DNA of 6,158 nucleotides from Pseudomonadota bacterium (GTDB taxonomy: Bacteria; Pseudomonadota; Alphaproteobacteria; Rickettsiales; Rickettsiaceae). This document shows positions 1-6,158 of the stretch, piece by piece (positions within the stretch are counted from its first letter, which is position 1; the number at the start of each line of letters is the position of its first letter). The notes under the pieces are model-generated. The model was not told where the DNA came from. It searched no databases and worked only from the letters and a program-made list of their open reading frames with translations. Made by a program: the position numbers and the translations under genes. The stretch lies in contig JAJZHL010000064.1 in assembly GCA_021804505.1 (NCBI GenBank), positions 1 to 6,158 of the forward strand. Reading direction: 5' to 3'.

Positions 1-1
1 T

Positions 2-2458
2 AAAAAGGTGCAAGAAGTTGTAGGTCAGGAATTACCTACATTGCTGCAAGAGAATAAGGGTGCAGTACAAGCAATAGCAAGCAATGTTGCGAGTAGTAGT
101 GAGGTGCTCAAGCAATATGAGTTATCTAAGGCGTTTGTAGATTCGACTACATCGCTTGTGGTAGATGTTGCGGCTAGTGGTCTTGGTCAGATGCCAAAGC
201 TTGTGGAGATTGGTAAGGCATATACACAGTACAGCGACCCTGAAGGTATAGAAGAAGCAAAAGTTGAAGCTTTGAAAAAAGTAATGCTTGATACAACTGG
301 GGTGGTAAAAGAGCTTTCTCCTATTTTACAGACCACCCTACCACAATATTTAAAAGATAATAAAACGCACCTTTTGGCTCTGACAAAAAAAGTGATCGAA
401 CAAGAAGGAGTGAAGGCTCAATTAGAAAAAGCAGAGATTTCGCCTATTTTGGTTAAGGAGATGGCAGGAATTGCACTTGATGCTGTGCCAGAACTGTTAC
501 CAGATATTACTAAGCTTGCAATTGATTTAGTACAAAGTTCTGTGAATTCCTTAAGTGAGGAAGATATAAAAGTAATAAATAACAATTTAAAAATTGTTAT
601 GGATGAAGAAACGAATACTGAAGAGAAAGATAAGGCGCGAGGCGAGTTAATTAAGGTTGCTACTCATATCCTTGAAAATAAAGAGGTACAAGCAGTAATA
701 GCACAAGAATTACCTAAGTTACTACAAGGTAAAGGAGAAGCACTAAAAGGTATAGCTAATAAGGTCGCTAGTAGTTCTGCCGTCAAACAATATGAGTTAT
801 CTAAGGCGTTTGTAGATTCTACTACATCGTTAGTTTTAGATATATCTTCTACTTCGCTTGCTCAACTGCCAAAGCTTATTGAGACCAATAATGCGATAGC
901 TGAATATGCTAAAAGTAAACCAGAAGAAAGAGAGGATATTCTAAGAAAAATAATAAATGATACAGAATTAGTAGTAAAAAATCTCACTCCTGTTCTAGAG
1001 ACAGCTATACCACAATATTTAAAAGATAATAAAACACACCTTTTAGCTCTTACCAACAAGCTAGCTACTCAAGAAGGAAAGTTTAAGACTAGGTTAGATA
1101 CAGCAGGAGTGTCTTCTGAATTAGCGCAAGAGATGGTTAGTGATGCGATAGATGCAGTGCCCCAATTGTTACCGATAGTAACTAAGTTTGCAAATGCAGT
1201 CTTAGCTGATGAAGATGGTGTAGGAGTTGTTGTTACTAACGTTCAGGGCTTAATCGATACGCTTGACAAAGAAAAGACAGCAGTGGCCGAGTCGGATAAA
1301 GAGAAGGTAAAGAAAGAAATAGAGGCGAAAGGTACAGCACTTGCAAATTCCGTTTTAGATTTTATAGATAATCCAAATAATGCCAAAGTGAAAGAAGTAA
1401 TTAATCAAGATATTCCAAAATTCCTTGAGGACAATGCAGAGAAAATAGGTGCTACATTAGATAAATTCCTTACTACCACAGTTGTAGGGCGTAATTTGAA
1501 AATCAAAGGTGAAGACATTCTCAAGACACTGAGTAAAAAAGTACCTGGTATAGTAGATATAATTACTAACTATCAAAAAGGGAAATATTCCTCAGTGATG
1601 AGCGGGGTGATAGATTTATTACGTGATAAAGAGGTAAGACACCTGGCAACAAGAGTGGCTGTTGAAGGCCTTAGATATATGACTCAGAAATCTTATACTT
1701 CATACAGAACGCGTAGAAATAAATTGAGTGAACATATAGAGGCGATGAAAGCGGGTGTAGACCAACTTTTAGGAGTAAAAAAAGAGGAAAAGCAAGATTT
1801 AGGGGAGCTACTTTATAAATTAATCAGTGAGCACAACCTAGGAAAAGGATCTAAAACAATTGAATATATGCTTATAGATAAGGATTTTAGAGGATTGGTT
1901 TTTGAGCAATCTAACCCAATACCTTTACAAAATGTAGTGGTCAAAGGCTTTAATTTTGACAAAGCAGAGTTTAAAGGTGGTTCTTTTGAAAATAGTGAGT
2001 TTAGTAATTGTTCTTTTAAAGGAACTAAGTTTATAAATCAAGTTAAATTTGACGGCGCGACTATTGATGCGGAAACTTTAAAAACTCTTTTGCCTGCCAT
2101 TAGGAAATACAACAAGCAGCACAAAGGTGAATCAATCAGCTTAGATAATGTTAAAATTGTAGGTGATATTAGTCAGGTGTCTTTTGAAGGTATTCTAATG
2201 AAAGAACCGGATTTTACTAAGGCAACCTTAGGTAAGGACAAGACATTTGAGAAAGATGTAATAAATGGTGCGTACATAACAAATGCTAAATTACCAAAGC
2301 CAGGACCTGAAGTTCAGGCCCAAAAAATAGGAGAGCAGATGATTGAGCCGCATGTGGCTAATGAGAAAGCCATACAAGGTAAGCATACCTCAACAGTTGT
2401 AGAACGTAAAGATGGGTTAAATAGGTCGCGTTCGAGTAGTAGTGTTAATAGTATTTAG
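2..2458 (+). CDS. Large internally repeated, pentapeptide-repeat protein of unknown function (5' end outside window)
   Basis: The reading frame is open to the first base of the window. A GTG at position 8 could serve as a start, but it falls inside a repeat motif: the residues around it (KKVQEVVGQELP) align with NKEVQAVIAQELP about 226 residues later. The true start is therefore probably upstream and this is the C-terminal part (numbering below takes the GTG as residue 1). Residues 1 to about 460 are two diverged copies of a helix-rich unit of about 225 residues, with a degenerate third copy beginning near 457. Each full copy carries QYELSKAFVDSTTSLV (from 36 and 261) and PQYLKDNKTHLLALT (from 112 and 335). 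Residues 520-630 are charged and helical. Residues 647-676 are six perfect pentapeptide repeats (F650, 655, 660, 665, 670, 675), followed by weaker ones near 681-686 and 721-741. The tail (800-816) is rich in Ser and Arg. No signal peptide, membrane segment or catalytic motif is visible in the part present. Pentapeptide repeats form right-handed beta-helices and usually act by binding. A secreted effector or structural protein is possible but unproven. Confidence 0.85.
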   Translation, partial: KKVQEVVGQELPTLLQENKGAVQAIASNVASSSEVLKQYELSKAFVDSTTSLVVDVAASGLGQMPKLVEIGKAYTQYSDPEGIEEAKVEALKKVMLDTTGVVKELSPILQTTLPQYLKDNKTHLLALTKKVIEQEGVKAQLEKAEISPILVKEMAGIALDAVPELLPDITKLAIDLVQSSVNSLSEEDIKVINNNLKIVMDEETNTEEKDKARGELIKVATHILENKEVQAVIAQELPKLLQGKGEALKGIANKVASSSAVKQYELSKAFVDSTTSLVLDISSTSLAQLPKLIETNNAIAEYAKSKPEEREDILRKIINDTELVVKNLTPVLETAIPQYLKDNKTHLLALTNKLATQEGKFKTRLDTAGVSSELAQEMVSDAIDAVPQLLPIVTKFANAVLADEDGVGVVVTNVQGLIDTLDKEKTAVAESDKEKVKKEIEAKGTALANSVLDFIDNPNNAKVKEVINQDIPKFLEDNAEKIGATLDKFLTTTVVGRNLKIKGEDILKTLSKKVPGIVDIITNYQKGKYSSVMSGVIDLLRDKEVRHLATRVAVEGLRYMTQKSYTSYRTRRNKLSEHIEAMKAGVDQLLGVKKEEKQDLGELLYKLISEHNLGKGSKTIEYMLIDKDFRGLVFEQSNPIPLQNVVVKGFNFDKAEFKGGSFENSEFSNCSFKGTKFINQVKFDGATIDAETLKTLLPAIRKYNKQHKGESISLDNVKIVGDISQVSFEGILMKEPDFTKATLGKDKTFEKDVINGAYITNAKLPKPGPEVQAQKIGEQMIEPHVANEKAIQGKHTSTVVERKDGLNRSRSSSSVNSI
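113..829 (+). repeat. Direct repeat pair inside the first gene, copy starts 113 and 788
   Basis: Bases 113-154 and 788-829 match at 41 of 42 positions, an offset of 675 bases or exactly 225 codons. They encode QYELSKAFVDSTTS in both copies. The only mismatch is G145 against T820, a silent third-position change. Such identity in third positions, while flanking sequence has diverged strongly, points to recent duplication or gene conversion rather than protein constraint alone. Confidence 0.9.
339..1050 (+). repeat. Second direct repeat pair inside the first gene, copy starts 339 and 1008
   Basis: Bases 339-381 and 1008-1050 match at 41 of 43 positions, an offset of 669 bases or 223 codons. They encode PQYLKDNKTHLLAL in both copies. 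The two mismatches (367/1036 and 376/1045) are both G to A in third codon positions. The offset differs by two codons from the other repeat pair, so small in-frame indels have accumulated between the conserved blocks. Confidence 0.9.
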
Positions 2459-2570
2459 GATATAATAAAGCTGTAGCCTTCAGTTGCGTGAAGAATAATA
2501 TTATTAAGGTATGGCGAGCTGGTATTGTGGCGTAGATATAGACAGTGATATATAGGTAATGTATGAAGAA

Positions 2571-2650
2571 CGTCATCACGAGTCGCGAAGCGGCGTGGTG
2601 ATCTAGTTCTCCTGGTTTGCTTTATCCAACTCCACTTCTTCGCAATGACA
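2571..2650. repeat. Degenerate palindromic element, Rickettsia palindromic element-like
   Basis: The stretch opens with GTCAT (2572-2576) and closes with the complement ATGAC (2645-2649). Past two mismatches the arms continue with CGA (2579-2581) against TCG (2640-2642). The left half is also a local hairpin: CACG (2577-2580) pairs with CGTG (2594-2597) around an inner CGC-GAA-GCG stem (2584-2592). It is clearly more G+C-rich than its surroundings. The pattern GTCAT..CGAG..CGAAGCG at one end and CTTCGCAATGAC at the other resembles, from memory, the dispersed palindromic elements of Rickettsia genomes. The two arms are not perfect mirror images, so this copy is decayed or composite. It lies between genes and disrupts neither. 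Family assignment needs comparison with other copies in the genome. Confidence 0.65.
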
Positions 2651-2686
2651 CTAACACATTTTCCCTCTTCATTCTCTACGCGGGCA

Positions 2687-2715
2687 TTGCCAATTAAATT
2701 TAGCAACTTTATTAC
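2687..2715 (+). promoter_or_regulatory. Weak candidate promoter for addA
   Basis: TTGCCA (2687-2692) and TATTAC (2710-2715) are separated by 17 bases, a sigma-70-like spacing. The -35 box is close to consensus (TTGACA) and the -10 box matches TATAAT at four of six positions. Transcription would begin only a few bases before the addA ATG, giving an almost leaderless mRNA. In A+T-rich DNA such matches are common, so this is tentative. Confidence 0.25.
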
Positions 2716-2727
2716 TCAAGACAAAAC

Positions 2728-5700
2728 ATGAACCACCTTCAACAACAAGCATCTGATCCTACTTATTCTGTTTGGGTTTCTGCTTCGGCTGGTACGGGTA
2801 AAACCAAAATTTTAACTGATAGGGTACTGAGGCTACTAATCAGTGGGGCTGAATTTAAGAAAATTTTATGCCTAACTTTTACTAATGCTGCTGCTCTTGA
2901 AATGCAAGATAGAGTTAAAGGTAAGCTAGAATTTTTTGCCCGCCTAAATGCGAACGAGTTACTGCAAGAATTAGATTTGTTACTCGGCAGAAGAGCGCAA
3001 GATGATGAAGTAGAACGAGCTAGAACATTGTATAGTCAGCTCCTTAACTCTAAGGATGGGATCAATATTTATACTATCCATGCATTTTGTCAAAAAATGC
3101 TAAAATTATTTGCTTTTGAAGCTGACATTAATCCAGAGTTTCAGATCCTCGATGATATTAGCGCTAGGCAAATTTTACATCAAGTGAGAAATCAACTATA
3201 TGTTACCCCTGAGCATAGTGAGCTAGTTGATTTTTTTCTAACAAATTTTCATGAAATAACTATCAATGATATCTTCACAGAAATAATCCAGCAGAAAATT
3301 AAATTTAAGCAATTATTTGCTAAAAACGTAGAGTATACCACTCACGATGTTAATGTTACTATGCAGGAACTTTCTGTTATTTATGATAAAGCTGAGCAGC
3401 TACTGGCAAAATATGGTATAGAAGTAAAGGAAGATATCCAGGCCTTTTTCTTAACCAAAGATTGTACGAAACGTAAGAATCTTTTGCCTAAGAGTATGGA
3501 AAGAAAATATCCTGATTTGCTTAAGGTATTAGAAACCTATCAGGAAGATATTTTTCAGCTTGACCAATTGGTGAAAACTCAAGAAATGGAGAATTACACT
3601 GCGTTAGTAATAAAATTGGCTAAGATTTTTTTGGAGCAATATGATGCGTATAAAAGAGTGCACAGTTTACTCGATTATGATGACTTAATCTATTACACCA
3701 AATTATTACTGGCAGATGAAGATCTTAAGGCTTGGTTACTATATAAACAAGCTGGTGGGGTGGAGCATGTGCTGGTAGATGAGGCGCAAGATACAAGTCC
3801 AGAGCAGTGGGAGATTGTCACTGCAATTATAGCAGAATTTCATACTAGCCCTAAGCGGGATAATAGCATTTTTGTGGTGGGAGACGAAAAACAGTCTATT
3901 TTTAGTTTCCAAGGAGCAAACCTTAGCACTTTTGTAACTGTTAACGCCCATTTAAGTACTAAATTATTAGAAGCGCAGAAAAATTTTAAGAATATTACTC
4001 TTGAACTATCTTATCGTTCTTTGGCTGAAATTTTAGATATTGTCCACTTAGTGCTAGATCAAATTAAAAGAATAAACCCCCATTTATTTCCTTCTATTAA
4101 TACTAAAGTTTTGCCATTTCGTGAAAGCCATAGAGGGACAGTAGAATTATGGCCTTTGGTACAAGGAGAGAAAGAAGAGAATTTATTTTGGCCTTTACCA
4201 GGCAGTTATAATAATTCTAAAACGTCTAAACAACTACTTGCTCAGCAAATAGCTAATTTCATTAAAAAGCAGCTAAAGAGTCTGAAAATTATGCCGGCTA
4301 CCAATATGGCTATTAAAGAAGCAGATTTTATGATTTTAGTGCGTAAGAGGGATGAGTTTGTATTTGAGTTAATTAACTGTCTTAAAGAGAATGGTCTGAA
4401 TGTTGAAGATGTAGATAGAGTATCCTTAGATGAGAGCCTATCGGTATTAGATTTAATGGCCGTAGCAAAATTTGTATTACTTCCTTTAGATGATTTAAAC
4501 CTAGCTTCTTTATTAAAATCACCAATTATTGGGGTATCAGAGGAAGAGTTATACCGCATCGCAACTAAGCGGGGTAAGAGTTCTATATGGAGCTATATAC
4601 AAAATAATATGGCTGAGTATGGCGCGCTATATACCAAGCTAGAATATTTATTACAGGTACACAGAGTTTCAAACGCTAGCAACTTCTTTTCTATGATAGC
4701 TGATTGTTTAGATATAAGAAGAATATTAGTAGAGCATAACGGAGTAAATAGTCATGACTTAATAAATGAATTAATCTATTTAAGTGCAAACTACGGAAGA
4801 AATATTGAAAATTCTTTACAGAGTTTTGTGTATTGGTTTGAAAATAATCAAATTGATATTAAAAGGAATCTTGCTTCCTCAGATAAAATTAGAATCATGA
4901 CAGTGCATGCTTCGAAAGGGCTACAAGCTCCTATTGTTATTTTATGTGATACTACTTCTGTACCGATCAGTAGTAATAAATTTGTTTGGGACAAAGAGGG
5001 GCAGTTATATACAAGTACTAGCACGGCTTCTAGTCCCGAGTTTTTTAAAGAGCTGAAAGAGCATGAACGACACAAAGAAATGCAGGAATATATCAGGTTA
5101 TTATATGTTGCTATGACAAGAGCTGAAGATCATCTAGTGGTATGTGGCTATCAGCAAAGTAATACATTGCCGCAAAATTGTTGGTATGAGCTGGTAGCCC
5201 GTGCAATTAAGACAAATAAAAAAGAAGAAGAGAGTAGCGATATTGATGCTATTCCTGGGATGCAAGTAAGCAGTAAACCGCCTTTACCTTGGATTCCAGA
5301 TTCTGTACTAATTAGTAATATTACCGAAAGTGGTAAACAAATTTATTCTGCCACTTCTCCATTACTTGTTAATAATTCACTTACGTATGGTAGAATATTT
5401 CATAAAATTTTAGAAGATGCAGTAAAAGCCAAGAACTTTTCTTTGCTTGATAAACATCCATTTATAGGACAACTACCAGTAGAACTACAAGCCAAAATCA
5501 ATGTCAATATTAAAAATATGCTTAATAATCCAGAGTTTGCAACTCTTGTGCACCAAGAGCTGCGATCAGAGGTTGCCATAGGGGTAAGTATAGAGGGAGA
5601 GCTTAACAAAACAGGCAGAATTGATCTATTAGCTATAGATCAGCATAAAATTACGGTGATTGATTACAAAACTGACATTAATCCTCCTAAAAATGCGGAG

Positions 5701-5826
5701 TTAGTGCGTGAATCCTATGTTGACCAGTTAAACTTTTACCGACATATTATGCAAAAATTATATCCTCAAAGTGAAGTTATTTGCAAAATATTATGGTTAG
5801 ATGATGGTAGTTTTATGACTATATAG
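2728..5826 (+). CDS. addA: Double-strand break repair helicase-nuclease AddA
   Basis: AddA is the UvrD-like (superfamily 1A) helicase and nuclease subunit of AddAB. This cytoplasmic enzyme processes DNA double-strand ends for RecA loading. All helicase motifs are visible in order: Walker A SASAGTGKT (residues 18-26), motif Ia LTFTNAAALEMQDRV (49-63), YTIHAFCQ (115-122), Walker B with DEAQD (351-355), motif III VVGDEKQSIFSFQGA (383-397), motif IV LSYRS (427-431), motif V IMTVHASKGLQAP (723-735) and motif VI LLYVAMTRAEDHL (791-803). The C-terminal RecB-type nuclease domain has GRIFHKILE with H892, D966 in GRIDLL, D979 and K981 in IDYKT, and Q1000/Y1004 in DQLNFY, so it appears catalytically intact. 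At 1032 residues it is somewhat shorter than many alphaproteobacterial AddAs but ends normally. The ATG at 2728 puts Walker A near residue 20, as expected. The Shine-Dalgarno is poor (only AAG around 2718). AddB is not adjacent in this window. Downstream tolQ is unrelated in function. Confidence 0.95.
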   Translation: MNHLQQQASDPTYSVWVSASAGTGKTKILTDRVLRLLISGAEFKKILCLTFTNAAALEMQDRVKGKLEFFARLNANELLQELDLLLGRRAQDDEVERARTLYSQLLNSKDGINIYTIHAFCQKMLKLFAFEADINPEFQILDDISARQILHQVRNQLYVTPEHSELVDFFLTNFHEITINDIFTEIIQQKIKFKQLFAKNVEYTTHDVNVTMQELSVIYDKAEQLLAKYGIEVKEDIQAFFLTKDCTKRKNLLPKSMERKYPDLLKVLETYQEDIFQLDQLVKTQEMENYTALVIKLAKIFLEQYDAYKRVHSLLDYDDLIYYTKLLLADEDLKAWLLYKQAGGVEHVLVDEAQDTSPEQWEIVTAIIAEFHTSPKRDNSIFVVGDEKQSIFSFQGANLSTFVTVNAHLSTKLLEAQKNFKNITLELSYRSLAEILDIVHLVLDQIKRINPHLFPSINTKVLPFRESHRGTVELWPLVQGEKEENLFWPLPGSYNNSKTSKQLLAQQIANFIKKQLKSLKIMPATNMAIKEADFMILVRKRDEFVFELINCLKENGLNVEDVDRVSLDESLSVLDLMAVAKFVLLPLDDLNLASLLKSPIIGVSEEELYRIATKRGKSSIWSYIQNNMAEYGALYTKLEYLLQVHRVSNASNFFSMIADCLDIRRILVEHNGVNSHDLINELIYLSANYGRNIENSLQSFVYWFENNQIDIKRNLASSDKIRIMTVHASKGLQAPIVILCDTTSVPISSNKFVWDKEGQLYTSTSTASSPEFFKELKEHERHKEMQEYIRLLYVAMTRAEDHLVVCGYQQSNTLPQNCWYELVARAIKTNKKEEESSDIDAIPGMQVSSKPPLPWIPDSVLISNITESGKQIYSATSPLLVNNSLTYGRIFHKILEDAVKAKNFSLLDKHPFIGQLPVELQAKINVNIKNMLNNPEFATLVHQELRSEVAIGVSIEGELNKTGRIDLLAIDQHKITVIDYKTDINPPKNAELVRESYVDQLNFYRHIMQKLYPQSEVICKILWLDDGSFMTI

Positions 5827-5841
5827 CTAGCTTGTATATTA

Positions 5842-5881
5842 AAATAGTCAGTATGCAATATTTCTTGCAAAAATACTATTT
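5842..5881 (+). terminator. Imperfect stem-loop after addA, possible terminator
   Basis: AAATAGT (5842-5848) pairs perfectly with ACTATTT (5875-5881), and nested inside TGCAA (5854-5858) pairs with TTGCA (5865-5869) around a six-base loop. The two stems are separated by a symmetrical five-by-five internal loop, giving a 40-base centred dyad beginning 15 bases after the addA stop codon. It is A+T-rich and lacks a proper downstream T-run, so it would be a weak intrinsic terminator. It could instead be an operator-like dyad or an mRNA 3' end stabiliser. Confidence 0.35.
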
Positions 5882-5896
5882 AATGCTAGATATAAT
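5865..5896 (+). promoter_or_regulatory. Candidate tolQ promoter
   Basis: A perfect TATAAT lies at 5891-5896. The best upstream partner is TTGCAA at 5865-5870, leaving a 20-base spacer that is longer than the optimal 17. Transcription would begin near 5903, giving a leader of about 60 bases before the tolQ ATG. The TTGCAA box sits in the right arm of the 5842-5881 stem-loop. The -10 match is strong but the long spacer and A+T-rich background lower certainty. Confidence 0.4.
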
Positions 5897-5910
5897 ATAC
5901 TTAAAATAAT

Positions 5911-5928
5911 TGCATTAAGTCTAATGCA
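5911..5928 (+). promoter_or_regulatory. Perfect 7-bp inverted repeat in the tolQ leader
   Basis: TGCATTA (5911-5917) and TAATGCA (5922-5928) are perfect reverse complements around the four bases AGTC. The dyad lies just downstream of the candidate TATAAT box and 35 bases before the tolQ ATG. As RNA it would form a small tetraloop hairpin in the 5' leader; as DNA it could be a repressor site. There is no T-run after it, so it is not a convincing terminator. An extra TTAATGC at 5880-5886 could pair with GCATTAA (5912-5918) in a readthrough transcript from addA. Confidence 0.4.
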
Positions 5929-5963
5929 GGATATATACATATTAACGAGATCAGTTTTATACT

Positions 5964-6158
5964 ATGAATAATACATCTAAAGATATTAACGACGTTGTAG
6001 AAATTACAGCACAAAGTGGTTCGTCAATTTTTTCTTTAATATCCTCATCGGATATTATAGGAAAGTCAGTTATGTTAATTCTGGTTATTGCTTCAATTTG
6101 GGCATGGGCCATTATTATAGATAAACTTTTCCATTTAATACAAATAAAGAAAAAAATT
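5964..6158 (+). CDS. tolQ: TolQ, Tol-Pal proton channel subunit (N-terminal 65 residues; 3' end outside window)
   Basis: TolQ belongs to the MotA/TolQ/ExbB family. With TolR it forms the inner-membrane proton channel that energises TolA and the Tol-Pal system during envelope constriction at division. The 65 codons present start at ATG 5964 and run open to the window end. After a polar N-terminus comes SIFSLISSSDIIGKSV (residues 20-36), then a hydrophobic helix over about 35-53 containing MLILVIASIWAWAIIID and a basic stretch KLFHLIQIKKK. This layout (periplasmic N-terminus, first membrane helix ending SWAIII-like, then basic cytoplasmic residues) matches the start of TolQ, which in E. coli reads IMLILIGFSIASWAIII. 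ExbB is the main alternative; I favour TolQ from that similarity and because Rickettsiales keep Tol-Pal genes. The ribosome binding site is weak (GAGA at 5947-5950, 13 bases upstream of the ATG). The gene begins 137 bases after addA, downstream of a plausible promoter. Confidence 0.85.
   Translation, partial: MNNTSKDINDVVEITAQSGSSIFSLISSSDIIGKSVMLILVIASIWAWAIIIDKLFHLIQIKKKI

Noticed and set aside
8..10. GTG at position 8 as the real start of the first gene.
   Set aside because: The frame is open upstream to the window edge and the GTG falls in the middle of a repeat motif conserved about 226 residues later, so the start is most likely outside the window.
113..1050. The regularly spaced direct repeats as a CRISPR array or tandem satellite.
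   Set aside because: There are only two copies of each block, about 670 bases apart, in frame within one coding gene and matching protein-level repeats.
862..1059. Minus-strand open frame of 65 codons within the repeat-protein gene.
   Set aside because: It lies wholly inside a long, clearly coding frame and has no recognisable domain; it is a shadow of that gene.
2478..2505. CTTCA/TGAAG stem (2478-2493) followed by the palindrome AATAATATTATT, considered as a terminator for the first gene.
   Set aside because: The stem is only five pairs with a six-base loop and no T-run follows; such short pairings are expected by chance in A+T-rich DNA.
2455..2706. An 83-codon open frame on the minus strand filling the gap before addA.
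   Set aside because: It is largely a translation of the palindromic element and low-complexity flanks, ends against the 3' end of the first gene, and resembles no protein I know. Palindromic elements of this type often leave open frames by chance.
3739..5609. Four minus-strand open frames of 69-105 codons opposite addA.
   Set aside because: All are antisense to conserved AddA motifs and show Ser/Leu/Ile-rich compositions typical of antisense reading of A+T-rich genes.

Overview
The window looks like a Rickettsiaceae chromosome (order Rickettsiales). The DNA is strongly A+T-rich with A/T-ending codons. An alphaproteobacterial-type AddA lies upstream of a TolQ-like gene, and the first intergenic gap holds what looks like a Rickettsia-type palindromic element. 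I cannot name the genus or species from sequence alone. All three real genes are on the + strand.

Layout. (1) 2-2458: the 3' part of a long gene whose start lies upstream of the window. It encodes a helical, internally duplicated protein with a short pentapeptide-repeat domain and a Ser/Arg-rich tail. It has no function I recognise. (2) 2459-2727: a 269-bp gap with a degenerate palindromic repeat (about 2571-2650) and a weak candidate promoter for the next gene. (3) 2728-5826: a complete addA, the helicase-nuclease subunit of the AddAB double-strand break repair enzyme, with all helicase motifs and the C-terminal nuclease motif intact. (4) 5827-5963: a 137-bp gap with two inverted repeats and a good TATAAT box. 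It probably ends addA transcription and starts the next unit. (5) 5964 to the window end: the first 65 codons of tolQ, the inner-membrane proton-channel subunit of the Tol-Pal envelope system.

The three genes do not form an obvious functional pathway. addA (DNA repair) and tolQ (envelope) are housekeeping genes, each with its own plausible promoter region. The first gene is the accessory-looking one. Its near-identical internal DNA repeats, lack of a recognised catalytic domain and basic tail fit a lineage-specific, possibly host-interacting protein, but that is inference. I see no tRNA, rRNA, CRISPR array, transposase or phage gene.
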